A DNA stretch of 64,000 nt, taken from the NCBI RefSeq assembly GCF_019925205.1, contig NC_083566.1, forward strand, positions 496,001-560,000, read 5' to 3'. Shown here piece by piece: positions 47,049 to 61,504 of this stretch. The first letter of the stretch is position 1, and every line of letters starts with the position of its first letter. The DNA comes from Metopolophium dirhodum (Eukaryota; Arthropoda; Insecta; Hemiptera; Aphididae). Below the pieces are notes generated by a model. That model did not search any database. It saw nothing but the letters and a program-made list of their open reading frames with translations, and was not told the DNA's origin. The position numbers and the translations under genes were made by a program.

Positions 47049-49511
47049 TGACATGATACGTGTAAGGCGATTATGTCATTAGAGTGCGCAGGTCGTTTGG
47101 CGGCGAGGCGGAAGGTTGGTGCTATAGCAACAGTTCTACAATAATAATATTATAGGTATACGCATATATATATGTATTATATATACATAAAATGACATAA
47201 AATGTGCACTCGTCTGGTTTCGCGACGTGGGCGAGCATCGCAAGTGAGCCTTTGAAAAAAAAAAATGTCAAAAATAAACCAGAACCGTTTAACCGTTTAG
47301 TACCTATATAGTCGAAAAAGGACAAATACATAATAGTATTATTGTATAGTTTATAATAGGTATAATATTATATAATATAAATGGTCAGGCTAGTTTGTTT
47401 TTTTAGACGATTTTATATCTATATATATAATATATGTATATAGTGTATACCTAAATATAATATTATAATAATAAACAGTTATATATGTAATGACGTTAGG
47501 GATATTGAGACTCATATCATCAAAAAAAGCTTCAGATGTAGTTTTTGCTAAACGGAGAAAAAAACTCCGTACATATTGTTATGTTTAGGTACGCCTAAAA
47601 ATTAAATTAAATTAATATATTATTATAATAATAATCGTTAATGAATAATAAGAAAAAAAAATGACGAGATTAACGAGTTAGTTTAATAGACTGCACAAAC
47701 ACCTGCGCTTTTTTATTGTTTTTTTTTTATTTATATTTTACGTTGTTGATTATTGATGTTAATAATAGTTTGTTAAGTGTTGCTGTTATTTAATCAGATA
47801 TATTGTACACATCGCGGATTTTATATACCGTTCTGTATGATATAAAGATGGATTGTGATAAGTAACAATATAACAATGAAATTTATAACTATACATATTT
47901 GTAATTTTAATTGTTGCATATGTCTTTAAATAATTATTTACATTGATTATACGCCCGCTGTTTGTTCGTTATTACTTATTTATACCTGAAATCAAGCGTT
48001 GGCGTATGTACCGCGGTTCATCCACATGTACCTATGTAACGTGTATATATTATTATTATTATTACTATCGAAGTACCTCATACCTATACTATAACATAAT
48101 GATATGTGCTGTAAAGTAGAAATATTACTGTATGTATTATATTAATAATTTAATATGTGTCGTTCAAACGATATTGCATAGTACCTACTCTTGAACTTTA
48201 AAATGTTACGCGGCAGAACACGTAGGTAGTAGATATTGACAGCAGCAGGTATTGTTATAGAAATACCTAAATACATAAATTACAATCATTAAAATGTGAT
48301 AAAAATGCAGTCAAAAAGTAAGAAACTTTAATGAGGTCAAAAGTGAAAATAAGGTTTTGAAAATTACAAAAACGAAAACATTGAAACGATAAATCAATGA
48401 TTTGGACAAAATATAAACGTGGCCAACAAAAAAATTATTATAAACGAAATATAATATAATATTTATAGATACAGCACCAATGTGTTTACGCGCTTAAGGT
48501 AAGTGTAAAAACAATTTATTTAAAACAAATTAGTAAAAGTATTTAGTATTTATTTTTTAAAAAATAAGACTATATTGTTTGAACTGTTTGAAGAATTTAT
48601 ATAGGTACTTATATTCGCCATTTTTATAAAATAATTGGATTTTTTTTAAGATGGGATTTCCTGTCTTTTTACATTTTTTTAAATATCAAATACTTAGAAG
48701 ATATTACATAATTTAGCCAACTATAAAAAAAATCTAAAAACAGCCTAATGAACAAAAAACAAAAACGATTTATTTTTGTATAGAAATGTAGTGTTAAGTT
48801 CAAATATTAAAAATTTAATTTTGACCAAATCGTAAAAGATGAATTAGGAAAATATAATATACCTACCTAGTCGTTATGTTTAAAAATCATCTCGTATGTG
48901 TTTAGGACATTTAGGTACATTTAAAGTTTTTGATTGTTTTATTTTTATACCATACAACAAAATAACATGCATATTATTATACTTATATGGTTTTATCATA
49001 ACTACCTTAGTACCTTCTATTAAATATCTATATATTTTTTTATTTAATAAATAGAACATTTTTATTAGGCGATTACCTATTAAGTACTTTTTATCACTAT
49101 TTTCGATCATTGTATATTTTTACTACAGTACCTACCTAAAGAATACAGAAAATATTAAAATAAATGAATGAGATCTGTGGGCTATGAACACATAAGCCTA
49201 ATATATGCCATATATATTTTACCAATTATTAAGTTTATCACAGTAAAGTTCATGCATGTTTAAAGCCTGACGAGGTTTATCACATATAAAATATGATATC
49301 TAATTAATTTCATAAAACACGTTTATAATAAAATTTGAAGTAAAAACAAATATTTAGATTAAAAAATGAAACAATATTGTTTTAAAACAGAAGAAGGTTT
49401 CTACATTTTATTATAATTAGTATATAATATTTTCTATTGCTATTTTTTATTTATAGACGACATGTGAAATCATATATTATTTTATAAACTATGATTAATC
49501 AATTTCGCTGT
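47049..49511 (+). other. Convergent intergenic region between NDRG and secreted gene C
   Basis: It holds the NDRG 3' UTR, with a candidate AATAAA at 47273-47278, and AT-rich spacer. No gene or transposon with clear ends is seen; small reading frames here are low-complexity. Confidence 0.55.
49446..49451 (-). terminator. Polyadenylation signal of secreted gene C
   Basis: AATAAA on the minus strand, about 60 nt after the stop. Confidence 0.45.
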
Positions 49512-52063
49512 TTATTGTTGGTTGAATTGGTTTCGGCTGCAACTGTTGCAGTCCATTGGGCGTTGTTTGCAGATTTGTTGTTGTTGGTACAACTGTTGTC
49601 GCAGAGCAGCGCTCATGCCGTTCTCCATGATTTTCTGTAGATTTTGTCCAATCTCCCTTGCTAATTTTTCGTTAGTGTTTTTTGGTAGATCGAATTTTCC
49701 AATATCGTATCTGAGACCTTCCAATTTAATGTTGGCTTCCTCGACGTTGAATTTGTAAGCACCGTTATCCAGTGGTACGCGTTTCATGACGGCACTAGCA
49801 ACAATGTTTTGAGCAGTGAATTTTACGTTATTTATGTTGATCTTTTGGTTTAATTTTTGGGCAACAATATCGGATTCCCAAGTGGGCTGTTTAGCCAACA
49901 AAACCTTGACTTTCAATTTGTAACCGTTTCCAGATTGGTTTTGACGGAAAGCGACGTACTGGACTGTCTTCTGTTTTTTGAATTGATAGCTGGATTGATC
50001 GTCGTTCCATGAGTGGGATCTTACAAAAGAGACGGAGAGTTGAGTTTTCTTGTTTACGATGTCTAAATTGAGTTTTTTGTTAAATGGCGTTTCAATGGTA
50101 GATTGGAGTTCAGATCTTAAACATCCGACCAAACCGTTGTAAGAGTTGCGGATCATTTCACTTTCAATTTCTGAGTTTAATAGTTTAACGTAATTGTTTT
50201 CAATTATTTCCTTGATCAATTGGTTATCAGAAGAGTCTTCGATGTTTTTGAACACAAGTTGGGCATTTCCATTGCGGGAATGGGCGTAGTTGCGGTTGGG
50301 GTTTTCTAATTCGGTAGACACGTTCATGTCGGTGTTGAACATATTTAAATTGAAAGATTTTTTAAGTCCTTCGTTGGCGTTGAATTTAGCCTTCACCCAC
50401 AAACTTTGAAAGAAGTATTCCAAATCGACCTAACCAAATGTATAAAATATTATTACCTATTGATATAGTTAAAATACAATTCAAAAACTAGTTTATACTT
50501 ACGCAATTCCTCTCTGTGTTTAAATACATGGACTTGATGACACCGTGGTTGAGACCGTATACATTGCTCTCGTTGATATTAAGGTACTGTTGATGATCCA
50601 TTGGCATAGCGTGTTGTCTTAAGGCGAATGATTCGTGAGCTTGGTTGGTTTGGATGGTTCCGTTACTTGCAGTATATTTATCCATGATGGTAAAGAATCT
50701 AACCATTTTCTGTGCAACCTGAAGTCCAATTTCGTTGGACAAATCATTATTATGGTGGTCCTTGACATAATCTTCTTGGGAGTTTGATTCGGAAGAGTCT
50801 GAAGATCCATAGTTTTGACTTGCACGGTTTTTGTTGCTGAACGTTTGTTGGTTAACTTCCTCTTGGCTTTGTTGGTTGAAGTTTCTGGAAGTTTGTGATT
50901 TACTCCACTGGTTCTCGCTTTGGAATACCTCGTGGTTGTTGGTTTTAATTGCTTGGTTTTGACTGTTCTTCATCAAACGGCTAGGAGTTTGGATATTCCA
51001 GTTAGACTCGCTGAACTCATTCAAGTCTTTGTTGTTTTGTTGGTTTTGATTGTTCAAAAACCTCTCATTAGAGTTTTCCTGGTTCATGTTGTGTTGTTGG
51101 TTTTGATTGTTCAATAACCTCTCGTTAGAGCTTTCTTGGTTGTTGTTGCGCTGTTGGTCCAATTCTTCGTTGCGTTGTTGGTATTGATTTGCACCATTGT
51201 TGCTATTGTACTGGTCGTAACGATCATTTGTATATTCTTGAGTATTTTGTCCAACTTCAGTTTGTGTATCATGATGATGATGAGTAGAATCTAGAACCGA
51301 ACAAAAAGATACAATTTATAAAAATATGTTTGTGCAAATCTATAGGGTCATGAATATTTTAATCTCTTAAAATTGTTTTATATGAAAAAATAGTTATGCA
51401 CATTGAACACAGGTTACAAAGAATAAACAATAATGTAAACTTTTACACTGATAAAAATAATTCAGTGTTGAGTATAAACGAGTTAAGAAGCTTAATCTAA
51501 GTTAATTTTGACTTTTAATTCAATTTTTTATTAACTTAAATTTTAAATTAATTTTCATTGATATTAACTTAACAAATAACAAGCTATTTGCAGTACAATC
51601 CAAGTTATGTTTATTAATAATGAATTTAATAATAAATATAATAAAATGCCTATTGACGATACATAAAAGGAAATTAAATGTAATTCTAGAAATTTCTTAT
51701 TGTCGTTGTCATTAACCAGAACACTAATGTACAATAATAACAACTTTTTTATTATAATATACATGCTTTTATTTTAAACTCTCTATTGGCTAACTATAAA
51801 TTTAAAGAATAAGTTTACTTAGATGAATTTAATAAGTTAATTGTTGGTTTATATGTCATAACTCGCTATTATAGCTATACAAGATTTTGAAAAATATTAT
51901 ATTATAAAACAATGAATTAAGTTTTAAAATAATTACTAATATCAAGTCAACTTTTATAAAAATTAACAAATTAAATAAATTGATTTAAACTATGCTAATA
52001 CTTACGGGCTTGTGAGCCAGCTAGGGCTACAAATCCAATCACGACAACGGCGAACAGTTTCAT
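49512..52063 (-). CDS. Secreted N/Q-rich TULIP-like protein C, 3 exons
   Basis: Exons in transcript order: 52006-52063, 50503-51290, 49512-50429; phases 1 and 0; 1764 nt (587 aa). The signal peptide is MKLFAVVVIGFVALAGSQA. Exon 2 (262 codons) starts with a His cluster (HSTHHHHD) and is a long Asn/Gln/Ser-rich, low-complexity region with a duplicated unit ending NER(L/F)LNNQNQQ, then a helical stretch (IGLQVAQKMVRFFTIMDKY). Around the second intron the sequence NVYGLNHGVIKSMYLNTERN, then VKAKFNANEGLKKSFNLNMF, aligns with genes A and B. The tail is Gln-rich with three Cys (ICKQRPMDCNSCSRN). It is the most diverged and longest family member. The low-complexity domain suggests a gel-forming or structural secreted role, but this is inference. 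Convergent with NDRG, 2.5 kb apart. Confidence 0.86.
51465..51575 (+). mobile_element. Fragment of the TTAACTT-rich hAT MITE
   Basis: GTTGAGTATAAACGAGTTAA matches the left end of 39933-40463 (CCGAGTACTAACGAGTTAA), followed by the same TTAACTT-rich interior. It sits in intron 1 of secreted gene C. Confidence 0.45.
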
Positions 52064-52112
52064 GGTAAAATAATTGTTTGGTAGCTGTTCAATTTGCATC
52101 AAACAACTGTTG

Positions 52113-52148
52113 AATGATAATCTTTGAATAGTGCAGCCCCGTTATATA
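52113..52148 (-). promoter_or_regulatory. Core promoter of secreted gene C
   Basis: Minus-strand TATATAAC (52141-52148) lies about 33 bp upstream of a TCATT initiator (A at 52115). The implied 5' UTR is about 52 nt. It is similar in layout to the promoters of genes A and B. Confidence 0.6.
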
Positions 52149-52539
52149 CCTACTAAAAAAACCTACCTTTAAAAAAATGTGTTGATAAGTGTTCAATAGT
52201 ATTTGCATTCATAGAATTTTAGGTAGATGTTTATAAAAATATGCATATTGTTATCTAGGGAAAAAAAATGCACAGTTCACAAAATAACCATTATATTTAT
52301 TCCCATCTACGCTTTAGCTGATTGGCACTTTTAAATGAAAAAAAAAATAAATAGGTTTAGATATAATATTAATTTTATGCATGAGTGTAACGGTGTTGTA
52401 AGTTTTACGTGATACTTAAATTATTAACACAAAATAGACTGTATCCAAGTTTTGAGAAATATAAGACATAGTCCTCATCATAGAATATTAAGCGAATATA
52501 CTTTAATACTGAATACTACTTTTAATTATATAACAAAGT

Positions 52540-53140
52540 TGGGCAAGTGGGTACCGTCAAGTGGGTCATTGTAATGGGTGTGTTAAATTGTAATACAATG
52601 ATATATCATTGCTTAAAAAATCGTTTCTGAGTGGAGACAGACCGTCTATAAATATCAAATTTCGTTGAATTTAGACTTAAAATGTCTATAAAAATAAACA
52701 AAATAGTAATTTTTATATTTTTTATATTTTTGAGTTTCAATAAGAACTACATATCATAAACCTTGTAACTATTAAATTTTCAAACTTCAGGTATCAAAAT
52801 GAAGGTACAGTTATAACAATAAAATAATAAGCAATTAATGTTCATGTTTTGACAAAATTTATAATTCAAACAAATATTTTTAAAAAATTGAGCTAATATA
52901 TTTTTATATTTTTATATTGCTATAAAAACAACATAAACACGATACATATGTTGTATAATACTGTATTCAATTTTCAAGCTTTTTGACTGAGCCTAAAAAT
53001 TTGATAATTTAAAATACTTCTAAATTACTAAAAATTTGTCAAAATAATCTAAAAATTGCATTGAGTATAGAAAATGATCATTTATAGCTGTAGCCTATTA
53101 TAGTGGAATGTTTCATATTATTTCGATAAATATTTTTTTT
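52540..53140 (-). repeat. Unclassified repeat family X, copy 3 (inverted)
   Basis: The reverse complement carries the family blocks 'CACTCAGAAACGATTTTTTA', 'CAATGATATATCATTG' and a degenerate 3' end. The interior shows the TTTTGACAAAATT-type segments of copy 2. Confidence 0.5.
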
Positions 53141-56100
53141 TAATTATAATCAAATAACAAAAACTGGTTGATGATAAAATGGTTATGTTCACACTTTAAA
53201 ATTCCATTTATTATTTTTATATTGAAACCATCCTCGTAGCTGAAGGTGGAATCATTTTTCCACTTTAAGACGTGTAAACTGTACACACACACTCACACAC
53301 ACTTAAACACATAAAAAACATATATTATTATAAAATCAATATACATTTATCGCTTACCTTAGAAACTGTACTAGAAATTATCGATAGCTGTATTACTTTT
53401 TAATTTATTATACCTAAATAACATACAATTTACAAACCCAAATTAAATAATAATAATATTATGGTTTGAATTTATGCATGAGCATTAAGCATACAATATT
53501 ATTTATAATTAAATGTATATAATTATAGTTATTTAGATATTTAAAATCTGTTTAAATGTTGTTCGTTAAACATTCGATATATGTATATCAATCTAAATTT
53601 AATCATCCTTGACCGTGAAATATCTGTGTAATTGATCGTTCTAAATATTTATTTACATATTTAGGAATTGCTCTATCGAAACACTTCTATTGAAGATAAA
53701 AATAAAATATAAAAATTTAACATTTGATAGCCATAAGTCATTAGTTTTGTTTAATGACAGTATAAAACTCAAAAACAATTTTACTCATCTTAATATGTTT
53801 AATATTATAATTTAACCAGAGTATACAGCGTAAGGTAATTATAATAATGTTAGTAATAATAATAAAAGTTTATCAATACCGAACGAATATGAGCGTATAC
53901 TTATTTAGATAGCCAGACAAATTGTTCATCGCTAATAAATCATTATTTTAACACATTAATAATAATAGTTCCAATTTATAGAATATTATAATTATTAATT
54001 ACTTACAAATTACGTGTATGATAATATTTAATTAAAGTCCGACCCCAAATGTGGACAGAGTGTATCAACGTATATTTTATCCTCATCAATTACTTTTTTT
54101 CATAGGTTAATTTCATTGATAATTAATTATATGAATTATAATTAATTAAATTACTTTTGGGTTTTCCTAAACTCGATATCCTTTTTATAAATGCTTTTGT
54201 TTATTTTTATAAACATTGCCGATATTAAAACAATAAAATTGAACTATTCATTTTAATTTAAATGTCCACACTATAATAATAATAAAAGTTGTACAATTTA
54301 ACATGCAGAGATAAGTAAGTTTTATTATTTTGAATATTTCATAAGTGTAACACGTACCACGTTCGGGAAAAATCGAAGATAAACAAGATGCACCTACCTA
54401 TGCATTTAGATGTTTGTAAATTCCATATATTATACCTTTTGTGAATGTAAAGTCTACCGATACGATTGATTTACCACTAATTTTGCATGTAAAAAAAAAA
54501 GTATTGGAGGAATTTAAATGTTATATAAATCCGACCAGAAAATTAACCACCTGCCTAAAAGATCTGTGGAGCCAACTATTTAAGCATTAGAACAAATGTT
54601 TCTATAAAGAATGAATATTTTTTTTGTGTAGTTATGAAATGTTTTAAAAAAACACACGCATCATTGTAATATATACGCTCAGAATCTAAAACTATACTAA
54701 ACATTAACATATAAACAAATTTTTTTCAGGGATAATGTGTTAAAAAAAATTATAAGCACTAAAAGAAATAACCCAACGTATAATATAATTTACTATTAAA
54801 TTACTATTAAATCTTTTTGCCACCCAAATAAAGAATTTCAAGTTTTTCTTGCATTCTTAATTATTTTATGTAAATATTATTTTATGAAACATTTTAGGCA
54901 TCATATTTGTATTTACTTAAACAGTTTATTCTTTTATCGAAGAACAATGACCATATTTCAAAAACTATTAACGTTATTGAAAAATATTTTATTTACATAA
55001 TTTTAACTGTTTTTACGTCATTTGAATTAATTAGTTAATTGTATTTTAAGTTTTGAAAAAAAAAACAGACTCATCTGGTTTAGCATTTATTATAATTTAT
55101 TATGATAATTGGCACTTGCAAATCATTTACAAATTAAATGTTTTGTTAATGTGACTTAAAAATAAATAATGTAATAGTTATTAATATTCACTATTTAAAC
55201 AGGCTATTATCAATTTTTTTTTTTTTTAGTACCATCTGTTTGTTTAAATACCCTGGATATTTATCCATATCAGATATTTTGACTTGCATATTTTATCCCA
55301 ATGTCGAATGTTTTTTATGGTAAGGTCAGTAGGAGAGTATATAATATATTGTATAAGCCGAGTTATTCAGTACCGTTATTGTGTACTCACTACCTATAGT
55401 TTCTACTATTCAGCCTGATTTTAATTATGTTTAAATAACGTATTATAACGGACTAACGGTGTATAAATACAAATCTGACAATATTATAAATATTACCTGT
55501 TAATATTATGTTTCTATAGTATCTGTATAGTGAAGTACGACCTATACTAGTCATTTTAAATATTATTTAAATGTCATGTAAATGGCAAAGTACCTAGTCC
55601 TCTAATATTCATTTAAATTTCATGAGTCAGTTAAAACTGTAAACGTAAACCATAATGTTAAACTGTTTACAAAATATAGTCTCGACCAACCGCGATACTG
55701 TTGTATAAACAATTTACAATGGTATGAATAATATAGTGTAATTTTTATAGGTATAGTCAAAATTAAAATCATCAAACTAAAAAAAAAATAGATTGCATTA
55801 TTGTGGCATTAAGGTTTTTTTAACGCATTATATAGTGTGGTTCATCAAAAATGCTCATTGCGCTCCCCCATTTTCCCTTTAATAACGAATTTATTCAAAT
55901 TTTAATTTTTAAAATTTTTAAATATACTTAAAACCGTGTTTTCAAATGTTTGAGATGTTTGTAGTACTTAAGCCTCAAAGAGTGTTCAGTGGCCAAGTAA
56001 ACTTCTGTTTTTTAAATAAAAACACCTTTTTTTTATTTTTGACTGTAATTTAGTGGATAATTTAATTTTTCAATTTTGATGTAACTTATTCAAAACTTGA

Positions 56101-58434
56101 ACGCGTTGTTTCTCAGTTATTAAATTATTTATAATTTAAAATGGTTTTACAAAAATATCCAATACATGTCATGTTGGATTTAGTATTAATTATTATACTT
56201 GGACCATTTTTACAAATTGTAATTTTTTTTTTAAGAACTAAAATATTGTTGAAGAAAAAAGGGGTGAACGTACTTGGTGAATCGTACTGTATAAAATATG
56301 TATTATGCGCTTTACATATTATTAGCAATGATAAATTATCAATTAAAAAAAAAATATTATTGGTGACAATCAGTGTTGTATATAATTTAATTGTATATTA
56401 TTCTACAAAAATGGCATGTATTTTACAAATTAATTTAAATTAATTATAAGTTTAGGTATAAAAACAATAATTTCGATATCCATATATCAAACGTTAAAAT
56501 CAAACCAATATTATTCACAAGTAGGTTTTAATATATTATAAAGTTCCAATTCCAATATTAATAATTGTAAATATGTTATTAAACATAACCAATCGATTAA
56601 AATATGGTGAAGTTATAACCTAAACAACTTCTTGTTTTTATAACCTATATAATGTGAACTAAATTATATAGTTATTGCTATTTGTAGATTAGGTTAAGTT
56701 AGCCTAATAAAGGTATCAAACCTATATTATTATATATGTTATATAAAGTTTTGGTAAAACTTATTTTACTTTTCTAAGGCTAAATTCAGTGTCACCTGCA
56801 CTGTTGGGTCATTATACTGTTTTTGATTATATTATAATAAATACTAATTGTATTATTTTATTTATCAATGTGATTATCTGGATTGACACTAAGCGATTAT
56901 TATTAATTGTATTGTTATTTTTCAATTCGTATTGTATTAAAGGTTCCTTAAATTATAAAAATGAATACAAATTGCTTAAGTTAAAAGTCTTAAAACCTAA
57001 CCTATATTATGGTGCCGAGTTAGTTTATCACTATTTGTTTATGCTCGTCCTAATTCAGTCGTTTCAATAAATATTTTTAAATTCTTATTTATTGTTATAG
57101 GTACTAAAAAATTAAAGGTAAATAGCCGCATTTATATTAATACATTTTAAACTTCTTTTGGTTTACCTATCTACAAACATGAATAATAAAAAAATAAAAT
57201 ATTTGTTATCTTTATATTTCAAATGTTGAATTATTAATTTTCATAAATTATTAATAAAATTAATGTATAGTTTATAAAATATATAAGTCATGTAAGTTGT
57301 ATGATTTAGACAGCTATCAGGATTCAGAAGGTTCGTAGAGGATTACAATAATAATTTAATTAGTGAATGGGTTGGTAAGAGGACGGACACGATGAAACAA
57401 GTTTATCATTTTATTTTAATGTACCTATAATATAGCGGTAGAGAACTTTGACCTAAATCCATTTTATAAGTTATTAAATGTATATATTAAATAATTCATT
57501 ATAATAAAATCAATATAATAACGTATAAGTTTTTCGATCAATTAAAAATTCATTATAATGTCATCTAAATTTGTAAATCATTAGGACAAACCACGAACAC
57601 GATTGACTAGGACGACCCGAGTGACACGGTTGATATGTTGCTATACTCACGGGCCACGGTCTAACACATTTGAAATAGTCATACTTGGCTCTATTAAAAA
57701 CGTATATTTTATAAATCTTAGTTGAGTAAAATAATCATTTCAGTTGTATTATTCTTTGGATGATATTATTGTGACCATAATATTATAGTATAAAGAGACT
57801 ACGAGGGTATAAATAGTATATATTATCCTTTAAACGAGTAATGTTATTTAATAATTAATAAATACTCGTTTTTTCGATTTTCATTCAAATCGCTTTATAT
57901 TCTTATTTATACATAATTTATAATACGCTCAATTTAAATATGTAGATTATTATGCATTTGTTGTGCGGCAAAAGGTCAATTGCAGCAGCACGTGTGATCA
58001 ATGATTAAATCATTCAACAGTACGATATTCATTCATTGGCTGATACTGTGATAAACAGAAAACTACAGTTTCCTATTTTGTGTTGTCCACTATACGAAAT
58101 CATACATCAAACGCCGAAAGAGAAAAACATTTTAAGGATTAATTTCCTTTTTAAATTGTTCTAAACAAATTAACCCTATCTCAAATTTGTCATTTTTATT
58201 GAATCAATATATATATTATGTATTAAACGTTTGTCACAAAACAAAAAGAAATGTCTCCCAAAAACATTTTTACTACACTCTATCCTATAAACATATAATT
58301 TCCATCTCAAACTGCTAATGTATAATAATAATATGGTTTATCAAATGTAGTTGCATATTACATTATAATTTATAATTAAGAGTTAAGACAATACCACTGT
58401 AAGTAGGTACTAAGAGTATCCAAGGACCTAAATA

Positions 58435-58640
58435 TATTTTGAAATCGAGTTCACATTAAACTTAGGTAATATAACTAATGAAATAATAATTTCGTATTTT
58501 TTTTTGCCAGACTTATAAACTATATTATGTTGTTTTATACACATTTTTTTTTTGTGCCAAGTCGTTGATTTTTTTTATCATCGCTCAAGCCGCTGATTTG
58601 TCAAAACCTATGTCTACAACAGACACTGCTTAGTCTGTCC
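58435..58640 (+). repeat. Diverged direct repeat, copy 1
   Basis: It shares AAATCGAGTTCA..ATTAAACT, CTAATGAAAT, T-rich runs and GTGCCAAGTCGTTGAT with 61505-61690 in the same order. Confidence 0.45.
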
Positions 58641-60043
58641 TACTGACCTAAAGGTCCGGGCTGGCGGGCTATGGACTACAATTTATTATTTTAATAGTAG
58701 TTGGGAAACGATTGAATTAAACCACAGAACTAAAAATCACCCGTACTTACACTGTTCGACGTTTTATCTATCGTCTGTAAAGAAATTAATATTATTCATC
58801 AAAACGTAGTTTTGGTCATATTTATAAGCTTTATTATTATACCTAGTTAAGACTATGATGTGTAACCGTTTGGACTGGCCATCTTTCAATCTTTGTGAAT
58901 TGTATTATCTACTAATTAATTATATATCTATAATATGATAATATCTATAGATAATATTTTTCATTTAAATTTAATTATTCTTATATTTAATGTATAAGAT
59001 ATCTTAACTTAAATATGGCTTTTGCTTTGAATTTCAAAGAAATAAACGATACCTAAATAAAATATTTAAAAAATGTATTAAGATGTATTATTATTACGAA
59101 TGTGTTATAAGTTATGACTCATGAGTATCTTGCTTTATATTAAAATGGTATGTCATATAATTATATTGTATATTATAAATAACTTAAACCAAGTATATTT
59201 TCATCGTAAATCTTAAAAGAACATCGCTAAAAAATTAAAAGTTCACCTTAATACTTTTTTTGTTAACAATATTTCACTACATACCTACCTTTGACAATAT
59301 TTTATGATGTTTATAATTATAATATAACATAATACGAATATAAGATTATATAGGTATTAGATAACCTTGCAGTAATGTAGCTGTCGAAAACGTACAAGTT
59401 ACAAATTTAATGAATGTAGTATGCCTTATGGTTAGAGCTGGGAATTTAATGAAAAAAAACCCAACAATGTTAAAAAATGTTTTTATGCCCTAAAGTTTAA
59501 AATAATGCATCTATAAAATGTACTTAATTTCTTTTTTTTAACAAGCTTAAAACCAAAATATATTTATGATTAAAGCTACTAAAAAGTTTTGCAGGACTGC
59601 ACAAATTCTAATTTTGTACATTGACTTTTAATCCGAATAAAATAACTATTCTCAATTAATTTTCCATCGCTACTCTTAATCTCGATTTTCACGTCACAAT
59701 TATCCGTTCCATTAAAAATGTCGATTAGGTAAAATCCTTGTTAGTACGTTACAAAGTTGCTTTTTAAACAAAAATCTTAAACTAAAATATTTAAAAATCT
59801 TTATTTTAGAGTTAAATACTTAAATTTCATAAAAATCTTAAAATGCTTTTAGAAATTAAAAATGACCTTAAAATTGAAAATTTTCAAAAAAATACAAAAT
59901 TAAAAATTCTTATTCTGATTAAAAAATTACATAAAATTTAGGTTTAAAACGAGAATCGTATATCTTTGGACTTATACAAAAAGTATGAATGCAAAGTGCA
60001 TCGAAATCCTATTCCTACTTATGGTAGGTGTAATAATACATTA

Positions 60044-60754
60044 TATAGAGTCATTCATCAAGTATATGCTCACACCCATTGTTTTCATTAATACATTATT
60101 TATTCATACTCTAATTTTTAACTTTTTTAAGTTCATATATTAGGACAATATTATTTTGAAACATTTGCAAATATAATGTATTTTTTCCATAACTTGTTAA
60201 ACAGATGATTTTTTTTGAAAATGTTGACGTATCTAAATTGAAGTTCAAACGAGTTCCTAGTTTTCGAGTCATTTAACTTTGTTTACTAAGAATAGCGGAT
60301 CTATGATAAAAGGCTTAGAAGATATGGAGCTTTGGTGGATTTATTAACATTTTATAATTTGTAAAAACTATCTGAGTATAATAAATACTAAATTAACTAA
60401 AATTTTATATTTCTGTAAACCCATTGTTAAGGAATATCATCCACATTAAATACAATTTAATAACTCAGAATAAATAACTAATTGTTTGAATTTTGATTTA
60501 GATACATCAACATTACAAAAAAAACATCAAGTTAATAATTTACAAAGAAGAATTTCCTGATTCGTATCTGAAAAAAGTCGGTATAGCTACAGGACACTTC
60601 CGAAGACCCGAAATCTATGACTTCGTCTAAAGTTAGCCTAAAGTCTAAGACTCCTGAAGTCTATCTATAACAAATTACAATTATCAGAATTTGGAAAAAA
60701 TCATTATTAAAAGGAAAATTATGAATGCGCATGCTTGGTGAAACATCCTGTATA
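60044..60754. mobile_element. Mariner-like MITE, 711 bp
   Basis: Left TATAGAGTCATTCATCAAGT and right (reverse complement) TATACAGGATGTTTCACCAA align with two gaps; TA-bounded CAGGGTGTTCATCAAG-type ends are typical of Tc1/mariner MITEs. No ORF. Confidence 0.5.
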
Positions 60755-61504
60755 ATATAAATAATTTATATTTACTATAAAATGGTTGATACGGATATTG
60801 TTATATAAATTGCATTATATATTATTATATGTTTGGCACGTGTAATAAGTTAGCTATTAATAATTACTTATTATTAACGTTTTCGCCATTTTTGCACAGT
60901 GGTCAATGTACATTGTACAATCTTAATTAATGTTAGAAGACTCGAATCCATGAATACTAATAGTAGGTGAAATTTTATATTTTTGTATTGGCGAGCTGCT
61001 ATGAAAAACACGCAGTAATTTATAAAGTAAAAATATTAAATCAATAACATGATATTATGAAAAGATTTTAAGGAGAATGTGGGCTTATAAAAAAAAAAAA
61101 ATAGTCCTTGAATTAAGCAAATATTGTATGTTTTTATTGAAATAAATTATTTTTTTAATGTCTCTACCTCTAAACGTATATTTACGTTTCAGCCCTCGAC
61201 AGAAAACATGAAATATTAATGGGTTGCTTAAACATAAAGTTTATGAAATGACCTTTAGTCGTTGTTTATAAAATGTAGTGGATATAATTTACATATATTA
61301 TTCTATATGTGACGTTTATATCTTTTACCACAGCTGACATTAAACGTCAATTGAACAATATAATCTGCATATTCATCAAAAATTACGATTTCAAGTCGTT
61401 GTTTTTCAGTTTTAATATTCTACGTAGGTATAGTATAGGTACTATATGTACATATAGGTATTATAAATATACTTATACATAATAGATTAAATATAAACAT
61501 ATTT

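Noticed and set aside
56141..57070. Two hydrophobic reading frames of 93-100 aa
   Set aside because: AT-driven Ile/Leu/Tyr/Lys composition, no promoter or splice context. A mariner-like left end (TATAGTGTGGTTCATCAAAA, about 55832) suggests that the first lies in transposon-derived DNA.
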